NCBI GenBank assembly: GCA_021205725.1
Contig: JAJPWY010000088.1
Coordinates: forward strand, 1-38,845
Direction of reading: 5' to 3'
Source: Clostridiales bacterium
Lineage (GTDB): Bacteria > Bacillota > Clostridia > Oscillospirales > Oscillospiraceae
Length of the DNA: 38,845 bases
Part shown: positions 7,700-15,692 of the stretch, one piece after another
Layout: each line of letters begins with the position of its first letter
How positions within the stretch are numbered: the stretch's first letter is position 1
Made by a program: the position numbers and the translations under genes
The notes under the pieces: generated by a model
The model's database searches: none
Told to the model about the DNA's origin: nothing
Seen by the model: the letters and a program-made list of their open reading frames with translations, nothing else

Positions 7700-7782
7700 C
7701 TGGCGGCTATTTTCCGCCAGAAATGCGTTACAAAAACTTGAAATACACAAAGTATTCCTGCGTTTTTGCGCCTTTTTCTGGC
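7700..7782 (+). repeat. Imperfect long palindrome after rplS
   Basis: Two overlapping structures follow rplS. The first is a 7-bp hairpin CTGGCGG (7700-7706)/CCGCCAG (7714-7720) with no T-run. The second is a long imperfect inverted repeat with paired blocks 7716-7723/7775-7782, 7725-7727/7769-7771, 7731-7737/7762-7768 and 7742-7746/7752-7756 around a 5-base loop. The two compete for 7716-7720. The A+T-rich 7783-7850 beyond it shows nothing further to me. Confidence 0.5.
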
Positions 7783-7850
7783 AAAAAATATCTCGCCAAT
7801 CGCTCTTGCTGATTCGTGCAGCGAAGTCTTTAAATCCCTTGGTCGAAACA

Positions 7851-7877
7851 AAAGGAGCGGGTGTCCGCTCCTTTTTT
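7851..7877 (+). terminator. Rho-independent terminator between rplS and ylqF
   Basis: AAAGGAGCGG pairs with CCGCTCCTTT around a GTGT loop (7861-7864), ending in six T (7872-7877). It lies 38 bases before ylqF, so ylqF expression depends on read-through or on a promoter I cannot see. Confidence 0.9.
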
Positions 7878-7914
7878 CGTAGGGAAATTTGCTGAAAAGA
7901 GGAGGCGAAAGCCG

Positions 7915-8772
7915 ATGGACATTCAATGGTATCCCGGCCACATGGCCAAGACCCGGCGGATGATCGGGGAAAATTTAAAATCGGTGGACGCCGTCACAGA
8001 GATACTGGATGCCCGCATCCCCATCTCCAGCCGTAACCCGGAGATGGACAGTATGGTGGGGGACAAGCCCCGACTGGTCATTCTGAATCGGTCGGACCAA
8101 GCGGACGAGGCTATGAACCGGGCCTGGGTGGAGTGGTTCCGCAGCAGGGGACAGGCGGTCCTGCTCACCGACTGTAAGTCCGGGGCGGGGGTGAATCAGT
8201 TCTCCGCCGCCGTCCGCAGCCTGCTGAAGGACAAGATCGAGCGCTGGGCGGAAAAGGGCCAGACCGGCCGCCCGGTGCGGGCCATGGTGGTGGGGATCCC
8301 CAATGTGGGAAAGTCCACCTTCATCAATCAGGTGGCCCGGCGGAAGTCCGCCAAAGCCCAGAACCGTCCCGGCGTCACCCGGGGCAAGCAGTGGATTACG
8401 GTGGACGCCGGTCTGGAGCTGCTGGACACGCCAGGCATCCTCTGGCCCAAGTTTGAGGATCAGCAGGTGGGACAGCATCTGGCCTATACCGGTGCTGTCA
8501 AGGACACCATCATGGATCTGGAGACCCTGGCCTCCGGCCTGATGGCCCTGCTCTCAGAGCGCTACCCGGAGGCGGTGGCAGCCCGCTATAAAATCGACGT
8601 CTCCCCGTCGTCGGAGGGCTGGGAGCTGCTGGAGGCCGCCGGACGGCGCAGGGGCTTCCTCATCTCCGGGGGTGAGGTGGATCTGGAGCGGATGAGCCGG
8701 GTGCTGCTGGAGGAGTATCGCTCCGGCAAGCTGGGCCGGTTCACCCTGGAGACCCCGGAGGAGGCGAGATAG
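7915..8772 (+). CDS. rbgA: Ribosome biogenesis GTPase YlqF/RbgA
   Basis: A 285-residue circularly permuted GTPase required for late assembly of the 50S subunit. It begins M-D-I-Q-W-Y-P-G-H-M-A-K, the family hallmark. The G motifs occur in permuted order: G4 as N-R-S-D near residue 59 (usually N-K-x-D), then G1 G-I-P-N-V-G-K-S-T near 125-135, a G2 threonine in the G-V-T-R-G segment, and G3 D-T-P-G. The C-terminal about 100 residues match the RNA-binding tail of the family. I took ATG 7915 because an AGAGGAGG site lies about 9 bases ahead; a longer frame from 7861 starts inside the terminator. rnhB follows after 4 bases. Confidence 0.96.
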   Translation: MDIQWYPGHMAKTRRMIGENLKSVDAVTEILDARIPISSRNPEMDSMVGDKPRLVILNRSDQADEAMNRAWVEWFRSRGQAVLLTDCKSGAGVNQFSAAVRSLLKDKIERWAEKGQTGRPVRAMVVGIPNVGKSTFINQVARRKSAKAQNRPGVTRGKQWITVDAGLELLDTPGILWPKFEDQQVGQHLAYTGAVKDTIMDLETLASGLMALLSERYPEAVAARYKIDVSPSSEGWELLEAAGRRRGFLISGGEVDLERMSRVLLEEYRSGKLGRFTLETPEEAR

Positions 8773-8776
8773 ACCC

Positions 8777-9397
8777 ATGCGCACAGAGCACGATTTCCTT
8801 GCCCTGGAGCAGGAGGCCCACGCCCAGGGCTATCCCCTGGTCTGCGGCGTAGACGAGGCGGGGGCCGGTCCCCTGGCCGGGCCGGTGTACGCCGCCGCCG
8901 TCATCCTGCCGGAGACGTTTGACCTGCCCTGGCTCAACGACTCCAAAAAGGTCACCCCCAGGCGACGGGAGCGGCTCTTTGACCAAATCAAGGAGCAGAC
9001 CCTGGCCTGGTCGGTGGCCAGCGTGGACGAGAGGGAGATCGACGAAATCAACATCCTCAACGCCCGGATGAAGGCCATGAACCTTGCCATTGGCGGCCTG
9101 TCTCTCCGGCCCGACCTGGCGCTGGTGGATGGGAACCAGAGCCGGGGCATCTCCGTCCCCTGCCGGACGGTGGTACACGGGGACAGTCTCTCCGCCTCCA
9201 TCGCCGCCGCCTCCATTCTGGCGAAGGTCAGCCGTGACCGGTTCATGGTGGAGCTGGCGAAGCAGTATCCTCAGTACCGGTTCGAGCAGCACAAGGGCTA
9301 CGGCACGGCGCTCCACTATCAGATGCTGGAGCAGTACGGCCCCTGTCCGGCCCACCGGATGAGCTTTTTGAAGAAATTCTATGAGAAACGATGTTGA
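8777..9397 (+). CDS. rnhB: Ribonuclease HII
   Basis: A 206-residue enzyme that cuts RNA in RNA/DNA hybrids and starts removal of single ribonucleotides from DNA. Catalytic Asp26-Glu27 in V-D-E-A-G, the V-D-G-N-Q aspartate near 118 and the later A-S-I-L-A-K-V-x-R-D block are all present, as is the H-K-G-Y-G-T motif near the C-terminus. Unusually, the GRG motif reads G29-A30-G31, so the conserved Arg is missing. The gene sits 4 bases after ylqF and overlaps yraN by 17 bases, the same rnhB-yraN coupling seen in many Firmicutes. Confidence 0.96.
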   Translation: MRTEHDFLALEQEAHAQGYPLVCGVDEAGAGPLAGPVYAAAVILPETFDLPWLNDSKKVTPRRRERLFDQIKEQTLAWSVASVDEREIDEINILNARMKAMNLAIGGLSLRPDLALVDGNQSRGISVPCRTVVHGDSLSASIAAASILAKVSRDRFMVELAKQYPQYRFEQHKGYGTALHYQMLEQYGPCPAHRMSFLKKFYEKRC

Positions 9398-9755
9398 CCG
9401 CCGCCTGGGGGCCTGGGGCGAGGCGGTAGCCGCCCAGTGGCTGGTGCAGCACGGCTATGAGGTGCTGGAGCATCACCTGGCATACCGGGAGGGAGAGATC
9501 GACCTGCTGGCCCGGAGAGGCAGGGTCCTGGCAGTCGTGGAGGTCAAGCTCCGCACCGGCAGCTTTACCACCGGCGGGGAAGCGGTGACCCGGCGCAAGC
9601 AGGGGCGCATCCACAAGGCTATGGGCCGCTATCTCTCCCAGCACCCGGAAATGGACAACTACTATATCAGCTTTGACGTCTGCCAGATCACGGCGCCCCG
9701 GGGGATGCAGACCCAGCGCCCCAGTGTGGTGTATCTGGAGAACGCTTTTTACTGA
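9381..9755 (+). CDS. YraN family endonuclease-like protein (UPF0102)
   Basis: A 124-residue UPF0102 protein with a restriction-endonuclease-like core: G-x-x-G-E near the start, then E-G-E-I-D-L-L-A and V-V-E-V-K-x-R, which supply the acidic residues and lysine of a PD-(D/E)XK-type site. The biological role is uncertain; links to recombination and repair have been proposed. The start overlaps rnhB by 17 bases and has only a weak GAAG site, so it is probably translated by coupling. The next gene, thrC, has its own promoter. Confidence 0.92.
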   Translation: MRNDVDRRLGAWGEAVAAQWLVQHGYEVLEHHLAYREGEIDLLARRGRVLAVVEVKLRTGSFTTGGEAVTRRKQGRIHKAMGRYLSQHPEMDNYYISFDVCQITAPRGMQTQRPSVVYLENAFY

Positions 9756-9783
9756 GCAAGCCTTACTTTCTCGCCTCGGTGGC

Positions 9784-9812
9784 TTGACCGGAGGGCCGTT
9801 TGATGTAATAAT
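9784..9812 (+). promoter_or_regulatory. Promoter of thrC
   Basis: TTGACC (9784-9789), a 17-base spacer ending in TGT, and AATAAT (9807-9812). A small hairpin (AGACC/GGTCT around 9832-9844) lies in the 70-base leader; no T-box or other known riboswitch is seen. Confidence 0.6.
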
Positions 9813-9885
9813 GAGGTATCGTCGGGCAATAAGACCTCCGGTCTGCGCCCGCTTCCCAACCAATACAGGAGGACAGTGATCGGCA

Positions 9886-11373
9886 ATGTACTATGTAAGC
9901 ACGAGAAACAAGAAGCTGGAGTTCACTCCGGCTCAGGCCATCTCCCAGGGGCTGTCCCGGGACGGAGGCCTGTTCCTGCCCGCCTCGCTGCCCCGTCTGC
10001 CGGGCAATGCGCTGGAGAGCTTAAAGGATATGTCCTATCAGCAGCGGGCGGTGTATGTCATGGGGCTGTATCTGACCCACTTCACCACCTCTGAGCTGAC
10101 CGCCTACACCGGCCGGGCCTATGGGCCGGACAAGTTCGACACGAAAGAGGTGGCCCCCGTCCACAAGGTGGACGAGAACACCTACTGCCTGGAGCTGTGG
10201 CACGGCCCCACCTGCGCCTTTAAGGACATGGCCCTCCAGATGCTGCCCCATCTGCTCACCGCATCCATGCGGAAGAACTACGACAACCGGACGGTCTGCA
10301 TCCTGGTGGCCACCTCCGGCGACACCGGCAAGGCCGCCATGGAGGGCTTCCGGGACGTGGACAAGACAAAGATCCTGGTGTTCTACCCCAAGGACGGCGT
10401 TTCCGAGATCCAGGGCCTTCAGATGAAGACCCAGGAGGGGGAGAACGTAGGCGTCTGCTCCGTGGTGGGCAACTTCGACGACGCCCAGACCGGGGTGAAG
10501 CGGCTGTTCTCTGACGAGGCGCTTCGGGAGGAGCTGGCCGAAAAGGGCCTGTTCCTGTCCTCCGCCAACTCCATCAACTGGGGCCGGGTGCTGCCTCAGA
10601 TCGTCTACTATATCTCCGCTTACTGCGACCTGCTGAAGCAGGGGGCCATCTCCAACGGCGACGCCATCAACGTCTGCGTCCCCACCGGAAACTTCGGCAA
10701 CATTCTGGCCGCCTACTACGCCTGGGAGATGGGTGTTCCCATCCGTCGGCTGATCTGCGCCTCCAACGACAACAACGTGCTCACCGACTTTCTGACCACC
10801 GGCACCTATGACAAGAACCGCCCGTTCTACAACACGGTCTCTCCCTCCATGGACATCCTCATCTCCAGCAATCTGGAGCGGCTGATCTTCGCCCTCTCCG
10901 GCAACGACGATGATCGTACCCGTGGATATATGAACCAGCTGGCGGAGACCGGCTGCTACACGGTGGACGAGGACATTCAGAAGAAGATTCAGGCGATCTT
11001 CTCCGCAGGCTACACCACCGAGGCCGCCACCAAGGAGACCATCGGCAAGATGTGGAGGGAGCACAAGTATCTCATCGACACCCATACCGCCGTCGCCTTC
11101 CACGTTCTGGAGCAGTACCGGGCGGAGACCGGGGACGAGACCCCCACTGTAGTCGCCTCCACTGCCAGCCCCTTCAAGTTCCCGGACGCCGTCCTGGAGG
11201 CCATCGGCGTGGAGGAGCTGTCCTCCGGCGCAGGGCTGCTGGATCAGCTCTCCCAGGTCACCGGAGCGGAGATCCCCCGTCCTCTGGCAGGACTGCGGGA
11301 CAAGAAGGTACGCTTCGACGGCTGGGTGCAGAAGGAGCAGATGAAGGCGGTCGTCACCGGCTTTTTGAAGTGA
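9886..11373 (+). CDS. thrC: Threonine synthase
   Basis: A 495-residue PLP enzyme converting O-phosphohomoserine to threonine. It has the ThrC N-terminal domain (Y-x-S-T-R-x-x, then S-x-D-G-G-L-F-x-P), the cofactor lysine K113 in G-P-T-C-A-F-K-D, the A-T-S-G-D-T-G-K-A phosphate loop near 143, and N-x-x-N-W-G-R-x-L-P-Q. Length and order match the long class of threonine synthases. No other threonine pathway gene lies beside it. AGGAGG (9867-9872) is 13 bases before the ATG, longer than usual, but an in-frame stop at 9877 rules out an earlier start. Confidence 0.97.
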   Translation: MYYVSTRNKKLEFTPAQAISQGLSRDGGLFLPASLPRLPGNALESLKDMSYQQRAVYVMGLYLTHFTTSELTAYTGRAYGPDKFDTKEVAPVHKVDENTYCLELWHGPTCAFKDMALQMLPHLLTASMRKNYDNRTVCILVATSGDTGKAAMEGFRDVDKTKILVFYPKDGVSEIQGLQMKTQEGENVGVCSVVGNFDDAQTGVKRLFSDEALREELAEKGLFLSSANSINWGRVLPQIVYYISAYCDLLKQGAISNGDAINVCVPTGNFGNILAAYYAWEMGVPIRRLICASNDNNVLTDFLTTGTYDKNRPFYNTVSPSMDILISSNLERLIFALSGNDDDRTRGYMNQLAETGCYTVDEDIQKKIQAIFSAGYTTEAATKETIGKMWREHKYLIDTHTAVAFHVLEQYRAETGDETPTVVASTASPFKFPDAVLEAIGVEELSSGAGLLDQLSQVTGAEIPRPLAGLRDKKVRFDGWVQKEQMKAVVTGFLK

Positions 11374-11374
11374 T

Positions 11375-12067
11375 ATGGCCCTCTATGCCATCGGAGACCC
11401 TCACCTGTCCTTTGGAACCGACAAGCCCATGGACATCTTCGGCCCGGAGTGGAAAAACCACCCGGATCGGCTGAGACAGGGCTTTCTGGAAAACGTCCGG
11501 CCGGAGGACACGGTGCTTCTCTGCGGCGATCTGAGCTGGGGGATGAATCTGTCCCAATGTGAGGCGGACTTCCGCTTCCTCAACGATCTGCCGGGGCAGA
11601 CCAAGCTGCTGCTCAAGGGAAACCACGACTACTGGTGGACTACCGCCCGAAAGATGGAGGCCTTCTTTCAGGAGAAGGGTCTGAGCACCTTCCGGCTGCT
11701 GCACAACAACTGCTGGCTCTACGGGGAGACCGCCCTCTGCGGCACCCGGGGCTGGTTTTACGAGCTGGAGCAGGCGGGACACGACGAGAAGATGCTCCGC
11801 CGGGAGTGTATCCGGCTGGAGACATCCCTGAAAGCGGCGGGAGACCGGGAGAAGCTGGTCTTTCTCCACTATCCGCCGATCTACCAGGGATACCGGTGCG
11901 AGCCGATTCTGGCCCTGCTCCGGCAGTACGGCGTCCGGCGCTGCTGGTACGCCCATCTCCACGGGCCAAGCCGCCGTCTGGCCATCGAGGGAACGGTGGG
12001 GGAGACGGAATTTTCCCTCATCTCCGCCGACCATCTGAATTTCGTACCAAAAAAAATTTTAGAATGA
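11375..12067 (+). CDS. Calcineurin-type metallophosphoesterase
   Basis: A 230-residue metallophosphoesterase with all metal-binding blocks: G7-D-x-H10, G-D-L-S-W-G near 51, G-N-H-D-Y-W-W near 82, an H-Y-P-P histidine and A-H-L-H-G near the end. The group is annotated only as predicted phosphohydrolase, and the substrate is unknown. The gene begins 1 base after the thrC stop with no clear binding site of its own, so translation is probably coupled to thrC; no metabolic link to threonine is evident. An A+T-rich hairpin (12070-12076 with 12084-12090) follows the stop and may help end transcription. Confidence 0.9.
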   Translation: MALYAIGDPHLSFGTDKPMDIFGPEWKNHPDRLRQGFLENVRPEDTVLLCGDLSWGMNLSQCEADFRFLNDLPGQTKLLLKGNHDYWWTTARKMEAFFQEKGLSTFRLLHNNCWLYGETALCGTRGWFYELEQAGHDEKMLRRECIRLETSLKAAGDREKLVFLHYPPIYQGYRCEPILALLRQYGVRRCWYAHLHGPSRRLAIEGTVGETEFSLISADHLNFVPKKILE

Positions 12068-12090
12068 GACTGTTTTTTTACTTAAAACAG

Positions 12091-12119
12091 TAGAAATCTC
12101 TCGTCAAGTCTGTTACAAT
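12091..12119 (+). promoter_or_regulatory. Promoter of tig
   Basis: TACAAT (12114-12119) preceded by TGT, an extended -10. The -35 candidate TAGAAA (12091-12096) is weak at 17 bases spacing. AAGGAGGA precedes the tig start by about 10 bases. Confidence 0.55.
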
Positions 12120-12180
12120 ATCAGACTGATGATTTTGAAGAAACGGAGCGCATTGCCGCCCGCCAAGGAGGAACACCCCC

Positions 12181-13503
12181 ATGAACGTGAAAAACGTAGA
12201 GAAAAAGGAAAACAACACCGCTGAGCTTTCTGTAGAGATCAGCGTCCAGGAGTTTGACGCTGCGGTCAACAAGGTCTATGCCAAGGTAAAGGGCCAGATC
12301 ACCCTGCCCGGCTTCCGCAAGGGCAAGGCCCCCCGGAAACTGGTGGAGCGGATGTACGGCGCCGACGTGTTCTATGAGGACGCCATGGAGGAGCTGTACC
12401 CCGCCATCATGGAGGAGATCACCAAGGATGAGTCCCTGGAGATTGTGGGCTATCCCCAGACCAACGTCCAGACCATCGGCGCAGAGGGCGTGTCCCTCAC
12501 CGTCACCGTGGGCCTGATGCCTGTGGCCACCCTGGGCCAGTATAAGGAGATCCCTGCTCCCCGGGCGGAGGTCACTGTCTCTGACGAGGATGTAGAAACC
12601 GCTCTCCAGCCCTATATCAGCCGGGCCACCACCCAGGTCGCTGTGGATCGTCCCGCTCAGCTGGGCGACACCACCGTCATCGACTTCGAGGGCTTTGTGG
12701 ACGGCGTAGCCTTTGAGGGCGGCAAGGGTGAGAACCATGAGCTGAAGCTGGGCTCCGGCTCCTTCATCCCCGGCTTTGAGGATCAGCTGGTGGGCGTCTC
12801 CGCCGGAGAGGACAAGGACGTCATCGTCACCTTCCCTGAGGAGTATCAGGCAAAGGAGCTGGCCGGCAAGGAGGCCACCTTCAAGTGCACCGTCCACGAG
12901 GTTCGGGAGGAGCAGGCGCCCACTCTGGACGACGAATTTGCCAAGGACGTCTCCGAGTTTGAGACCCTGGACGAGTTCAAGGCCGACCTGAAGGCGAAGA
13001 AGCTGGAGGAGAAGAACAAGAACGCCGACGAGGCGTTCCACCAGTCCGTCATGACCGCCGTGGTCAACAACGCCCAGATGGAGATTCCTGACACTATGGT
13101 GGAGTATGAGACAGACAAGATGATGGAGAACTATGAGTCCCGTATTCAGAGCATGGGCATCACCCTGGACAACTACCTGAACATGATGGGCACCAACCAG
13201 ACGGAGTTCCGTGTCTCCATCAAGGCCAGCGCCCTCCGGCAGATCCAGCAGGAGCTGGTGCTCAAGGCCATCGTTGAGGCTGAGGGCATCGAGGCCACCG
13301 AGGAGGAGATCAACGCCCATGTCACCGAGCTGAGCGAGGAGTACGGCATGGAGGAGGACAAGATCCGGGAGGCGCTCAACGACGAGACTCTGGCCCGGGA
13401 TGTCCAGCTGAAAAAGGCCTCCGAGCTGATTTATGCCAGCGCTGTGCCCACCGCCCCTGTGGAGGAGACCCCCGCCGAGGCCGAGAGCGCCGACGCCGAG
13501 TAA
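12181..13503 (+). CDS. tig: Trigger factor
   Basis: A 440-residue ribosome-associated chaperone with peptidyl-prolyl isomerase activity. The N-terminal domain has the ribosome-docking loop G-F-R-K-G-K-A-P near residue 43. The FKBP-like domain spans about 155-245 (G-D-T-x-x-I-D-F-x-G-F, then G-S-x-x-F-I-P-G-F-E-D-Q-L). The helical C-terminal chaperone arms follow, ending in an acidic, Ala/Glu-rich tail. It heads the tig-clpP-clpX-lon group, linking folding of new chains to degradation. It has its own promoter, and a G+C hairpin without T-run follows it. Confidence 0.98.
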   Translation: MNVKNVEKKENNTAELSVEISVQEFDAAVNKVYAKVKGQITLPGFRKGKAPRKLVERMYGADVFYEDAMEELYPAIMEEITKDESLEIVGYPQTNVQTIGAEGVSLTVTVGLMPVATLGQYKEIPAPRAEVTVSDEDVETALQPYISRATTQVAVDRPAQLGDTTVIDFEGFVDGVAFEGGKGENHELKLGSGSFIPGFEDQLVGVSAGEDKDVIVTFPEEYQAKELAGKEATFKCTVHEVREEQAPTLDDEFAKDVSEFETLDEFKADLKAKKLEEKNKNADEAFHQSVMTAVVNNAQMEIPDTMVEYETDKMMENYESRIQSMGITLDNYLNMMGTNQTEFRVSIKASALRQIQQELVLKAIVEAEGIEATEEEINAHVTELSEEYGMEEDKIREALNDETLARDVQLKKASELIYASAVPTAPVEETPAEAESADAE

Positions 13504-13519
13504 TTACAATCAGAGCAGA

Positions 13520-13547
13520 CCGCTGCCGAATGTTCCTGCGGCGGCGG
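13520..13547 (+). other. G+C hairpin between tig and clpP
   Basis: CCGCTGCCG (13520-13528) pairs with CGGCGGCGG (13539-13547) with one G-U pair and a 10-base loop. There is no T-run, so it may be an mRNA 3' stabilizer or a weak attenuator. Further on, TATACT (13602-13607) is a possible clpP -10 without a good -35. No CtsR-type operator was found. Confidence 0.4.
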
Positions 13548-13650
13548 CAGAGAGAGAAACAGAAGGGCAGAATTTCGGTATATCCTCACAGAAGAGCCGG
13601 GTATACTGTACCATCATCTCTTCGTGTTTATGAAAAAGGAGCGTATCATT

Positions 13651-14232
13651 ATGAGTCTAGTACCTTATGTAGTGGAGCAGACCAGCCGGGGGGAGCGGAG
13701 CTATGACATCTTCTCCCGCCTGCTCAACGACCGCATCATCTTCCTCTCCGAGGAGGTCAATGACACCACTGCCTCTCTGGTGGTGGCTCAGCTGTTGTAC
13801 CTGGAGGCCCAGGATCCGGACAAGGACATTCAGTTCTACATTAACAGCCCCGGGGGCAGCGTCACCGCAGGCATGGCCATCTACGACACCATGCAGTATG
13901 TCAAGTGCGACGTGTCCACCATCTGCATCGGCATGGCTGCCAGCATGGGCGCTTTCCTGCTCTCCAGCGGCGCCAAGGGCAAGCGAATCGCTCTGCCCAA
14001 TGCGGAGATCATGATCCATCAGCCCTCCGCAGGCACCCAGGGCAAGGTCACCGATATGGAGATCGACCTGGAGCACTTCCTGAAGATCAAGGAGCGGTTG
14101 AACGGGATTTTGGCCGCCAATACCGGCAAGACCCCGGAGCAGGTCAAGGCGGACTCCGAGCGGGATCACTGGATGACGGCGGACGAAGCGAAGGAATACG
14201 GTCTGATCGACCAAATCTTTGAGCATCGGTGA
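13651..14232 (+). CDS. clpP: ATP-dependent Clp protease proteolytic subunit
   Basis: A 193-residue serine peptidase that forms the two-ring chamber working with ClpX. The catalytic triad is visible as S98 (G-M-A-A-S-M-G), H123 (M-I-H-Q-P) and D172 (S-E-R-D). The N-terminal [14 protein letters not shown] segment forms the axial loops. I start at ATG 13651, 9 bases after AAGGAG (13636-13641), which gives the normal N-terminus; the in-frame ATGs at 13624 and 13630 lie upstream of that site. clpX follows 47 bases downstream without an obvious terminator, so the two are probably cotranscribed. Confidence 0.97.
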   Translation: MSLVPYVVEQTSRGERSYDIFSRLLNDRIIFLSEEVNDTTASLVVAQLLYLEAQDPDKDIQFYINSPGGSVTAGMAIYDTMQYVKCDVSTICIGMAASMGAFLLSSGAKGKRIALPNAEIMIHQPSAGTQGKVTDMEIDLEHFLKIKERLNGILAANTGKTPEQVKADSERDHWMTADEAKEYGLIDQIFEHR

Positions 14233-14279
14233 GTGAGCGGCCTCTCGCCTCACCGTGACAGAATGATGAGGAAAGCGAT

Positions 14280-15614
14280 ATGCCAAAAAAGGACGATAGA
14301 AGGACAGTCTGCTGCTCCTTCTGTGGAAAAAGTCAGGATCGGGTGGAGCGTATCATCGCAGGCCCTAACGCCTATATCTGCAATGAGTGTGTCCAGCTCT
14401 GCAATGAGATTCTGGACGACTCGGAGGACTATTTTGACGAGGATCAGGGCCGTTACGATGTAGAGATTCCGGACGTGATTCCCACGCCCAGAGAGATCCG
14501 CCAAATCCTTGACCAGTATGTGATCGGACAGGATCAGGCCAAGGTAGCCCTTTCGGTGGCAGTGTACAACCACTATAAGCGCATCTATTTCGGCGGCGGC
14601 GAGGATGTGGAGCTGCAAAAGTCCAACATCCTCCTGCTTGGCCCCACCGGTTGCGGCAAGACCTACCTGGCCCAGACTCTGGCCCGTATCCTAAAGGTGC
14701 CCTTTGCCATCGCCGACGCCACCACTCTTACCGAGGCGGGCTATGTGGGCGACGACGTGGAGAACATTCTCCTTCGGCTGGTTCAGGCTGCCGATTACGA
14801 CATTGAGCTGGCCCAGCGGGGTATCATCTATATCGACGAGATCGACAAGATCGCCCGCAAGAGCGAGAATACCTCCATCACCCGGGATGTCTCCGGCGAA
14901 GGCGTGCAGCAGGCGCTGCTGAAGATCCTGGAGGGGACTGTGGCCAATGTCCCGCCCCAGGGCGGCCGGAAGCATCCCCATCAGGAGTTCATCCAGATCG
15001 ACACCACCAACATCCTCTTTATCTGCGGCGGCGCTTTTGACGGCATCGAGAAGATCATCGAAAGCCGTCTGGACGACCGGAGCATCGGCTTCGGCGCCAG
15101 CGTCCAGACGAAGAAGGAGCGGGAGGAGCGGGACGTTCTCTCCCATGTCCAGCCCCACGATCTGGTGAAGTTCGGCATCATCCCGGAGCTGATCGGTCGT
15201 CTGCCGGTGGTCACCACGTTGACTGCCCTGAACCGGGAGCAGCTGGTGCGTATCCTTACCGAGCCGAAAAACGCCCTGGTGAAGCAGTATCGCAAGCTGC
15301 TGGAGTACGACCATGTGGAGCTGGAGTTCCAGCCGGAGGCTCTGGAGGCCGCCGCTGACCTGGCTCTGGAGCGGGGCATCGGCGCCCGGGGACTGCGGAC
15401 GGTGCTGGAGGCCTCCATGAACGAGTTGATGTACGACATTCCGTCAGACCCCTCCATTGCCAAGGTCACCATCACCCCGGAGAGCATCCGGAAGGAGGGA
15501 CAGCCGGAGATCGTCCGGGAGGAGGATCGTCTCCAGCATCCCGCCCCCCGTCTGGGAGCGAAAACCCTCAAGGAGATGCAGCACCAGCAGCGTCGCCGGG
15601 GCAACGCCTCCTGA
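14280..15614 (+). CDS. clpX: ATP-dependent Clp protease ATP-binding subunit ClpX
   Basis: A 444-residue AAA+ unfoldase. The N-terminal zinc domain has C-S-F-C-G-K and C-N-E-C, four Cys in a C-x2-C...C-x2-C layout. The AAA+ module has Walker A G-P-T-G-C-G-K-T near 123-130, I-I-Y-I-D-E-I-D-K as Walker B, sensor and R-finger segments, and the I-G-F loop (S-I-G-F-G) that grips ClpP. The C-terminus carries about 20 extra charged residues compared with the usual 410-430 residue proteins. A stem-loop with a short T-run follows before lon. Confidence 0.98.
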   Translation: MPKKDDRRTVCCSFCGKSQDRVERIIAGPNAYICNECVQLCNEILDDSEDYFDEDQGRYDVEIPDVIPTPREIRQILDQYVIGQDQAKVALSVAVYNHYKRIYFGGGEDVELQKSNILLLGPTGCGKTYLAQTLARILKVPFAIADATTLTEAGYVGDDVENILLRLVQAADYDIELAQRGIIYIDEIDKIARKSENTSITRDVSGEGVQQALLKILEGTVANVPPQGGRKHPHQEFIQIDTTNILFICGGAFDGIEKIIESRLDDRSIGFGASVQTKKEREERDVLSHVQPHDLVKFGIIPELIGRLPVVTTLTALNREQLVRILTEPKNALVKQYRKLLEYDHVELEFQPEALEAAADLALERGIGARGLRTVLEASMNELMYDIPSDPSIAKVTITPESIRKEGQPEIVREEDRLQHPAPRLGAKTLKEMQHQQRRRGNAS

Positions 15615-15634
15615 CCCACTGACCTACCATTCAT

Positions 15635-15674
15635 TGGCCGCAAGTCCGCTTGAGGGTGGACTTACGGCCATTTT
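15635..15674 (+). terminator. Terminator or attenuator between clpX and lon
   Basis: TGGCCGCAAGTCC (15635-15647) pairs with GGACTTACGGCCA (15658-15670): 12 pairs and one mismatch, then TTTT. The lon binding site lies right behind it inside the perfect palindrome CCTCCATGGAGG (15675-15686), so lon probably relies on partial read-through. Confidence 0.75.
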
Positions 15675-15692
15675 CCTCCATGGAGGTATTTT

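Noticed and set aside
7700-7782. 4.5S or other standard structural RNA
   Set aside because: The palindrome lacks the conserved GGAA-type loop and core sequences expected for SRP RNA and is too A+T-rich.
9756-9885. T-box or threonine attenuator ahead of thrC
   Set aside because: The leader is too short and lacks the T-box core sequence; only a small hairpin is present.
13504-13650. CtsR or CIRCE operator at clpP
   Set aside because: No heptad direct repeat or CIRCE-type inverted repeat could be found.
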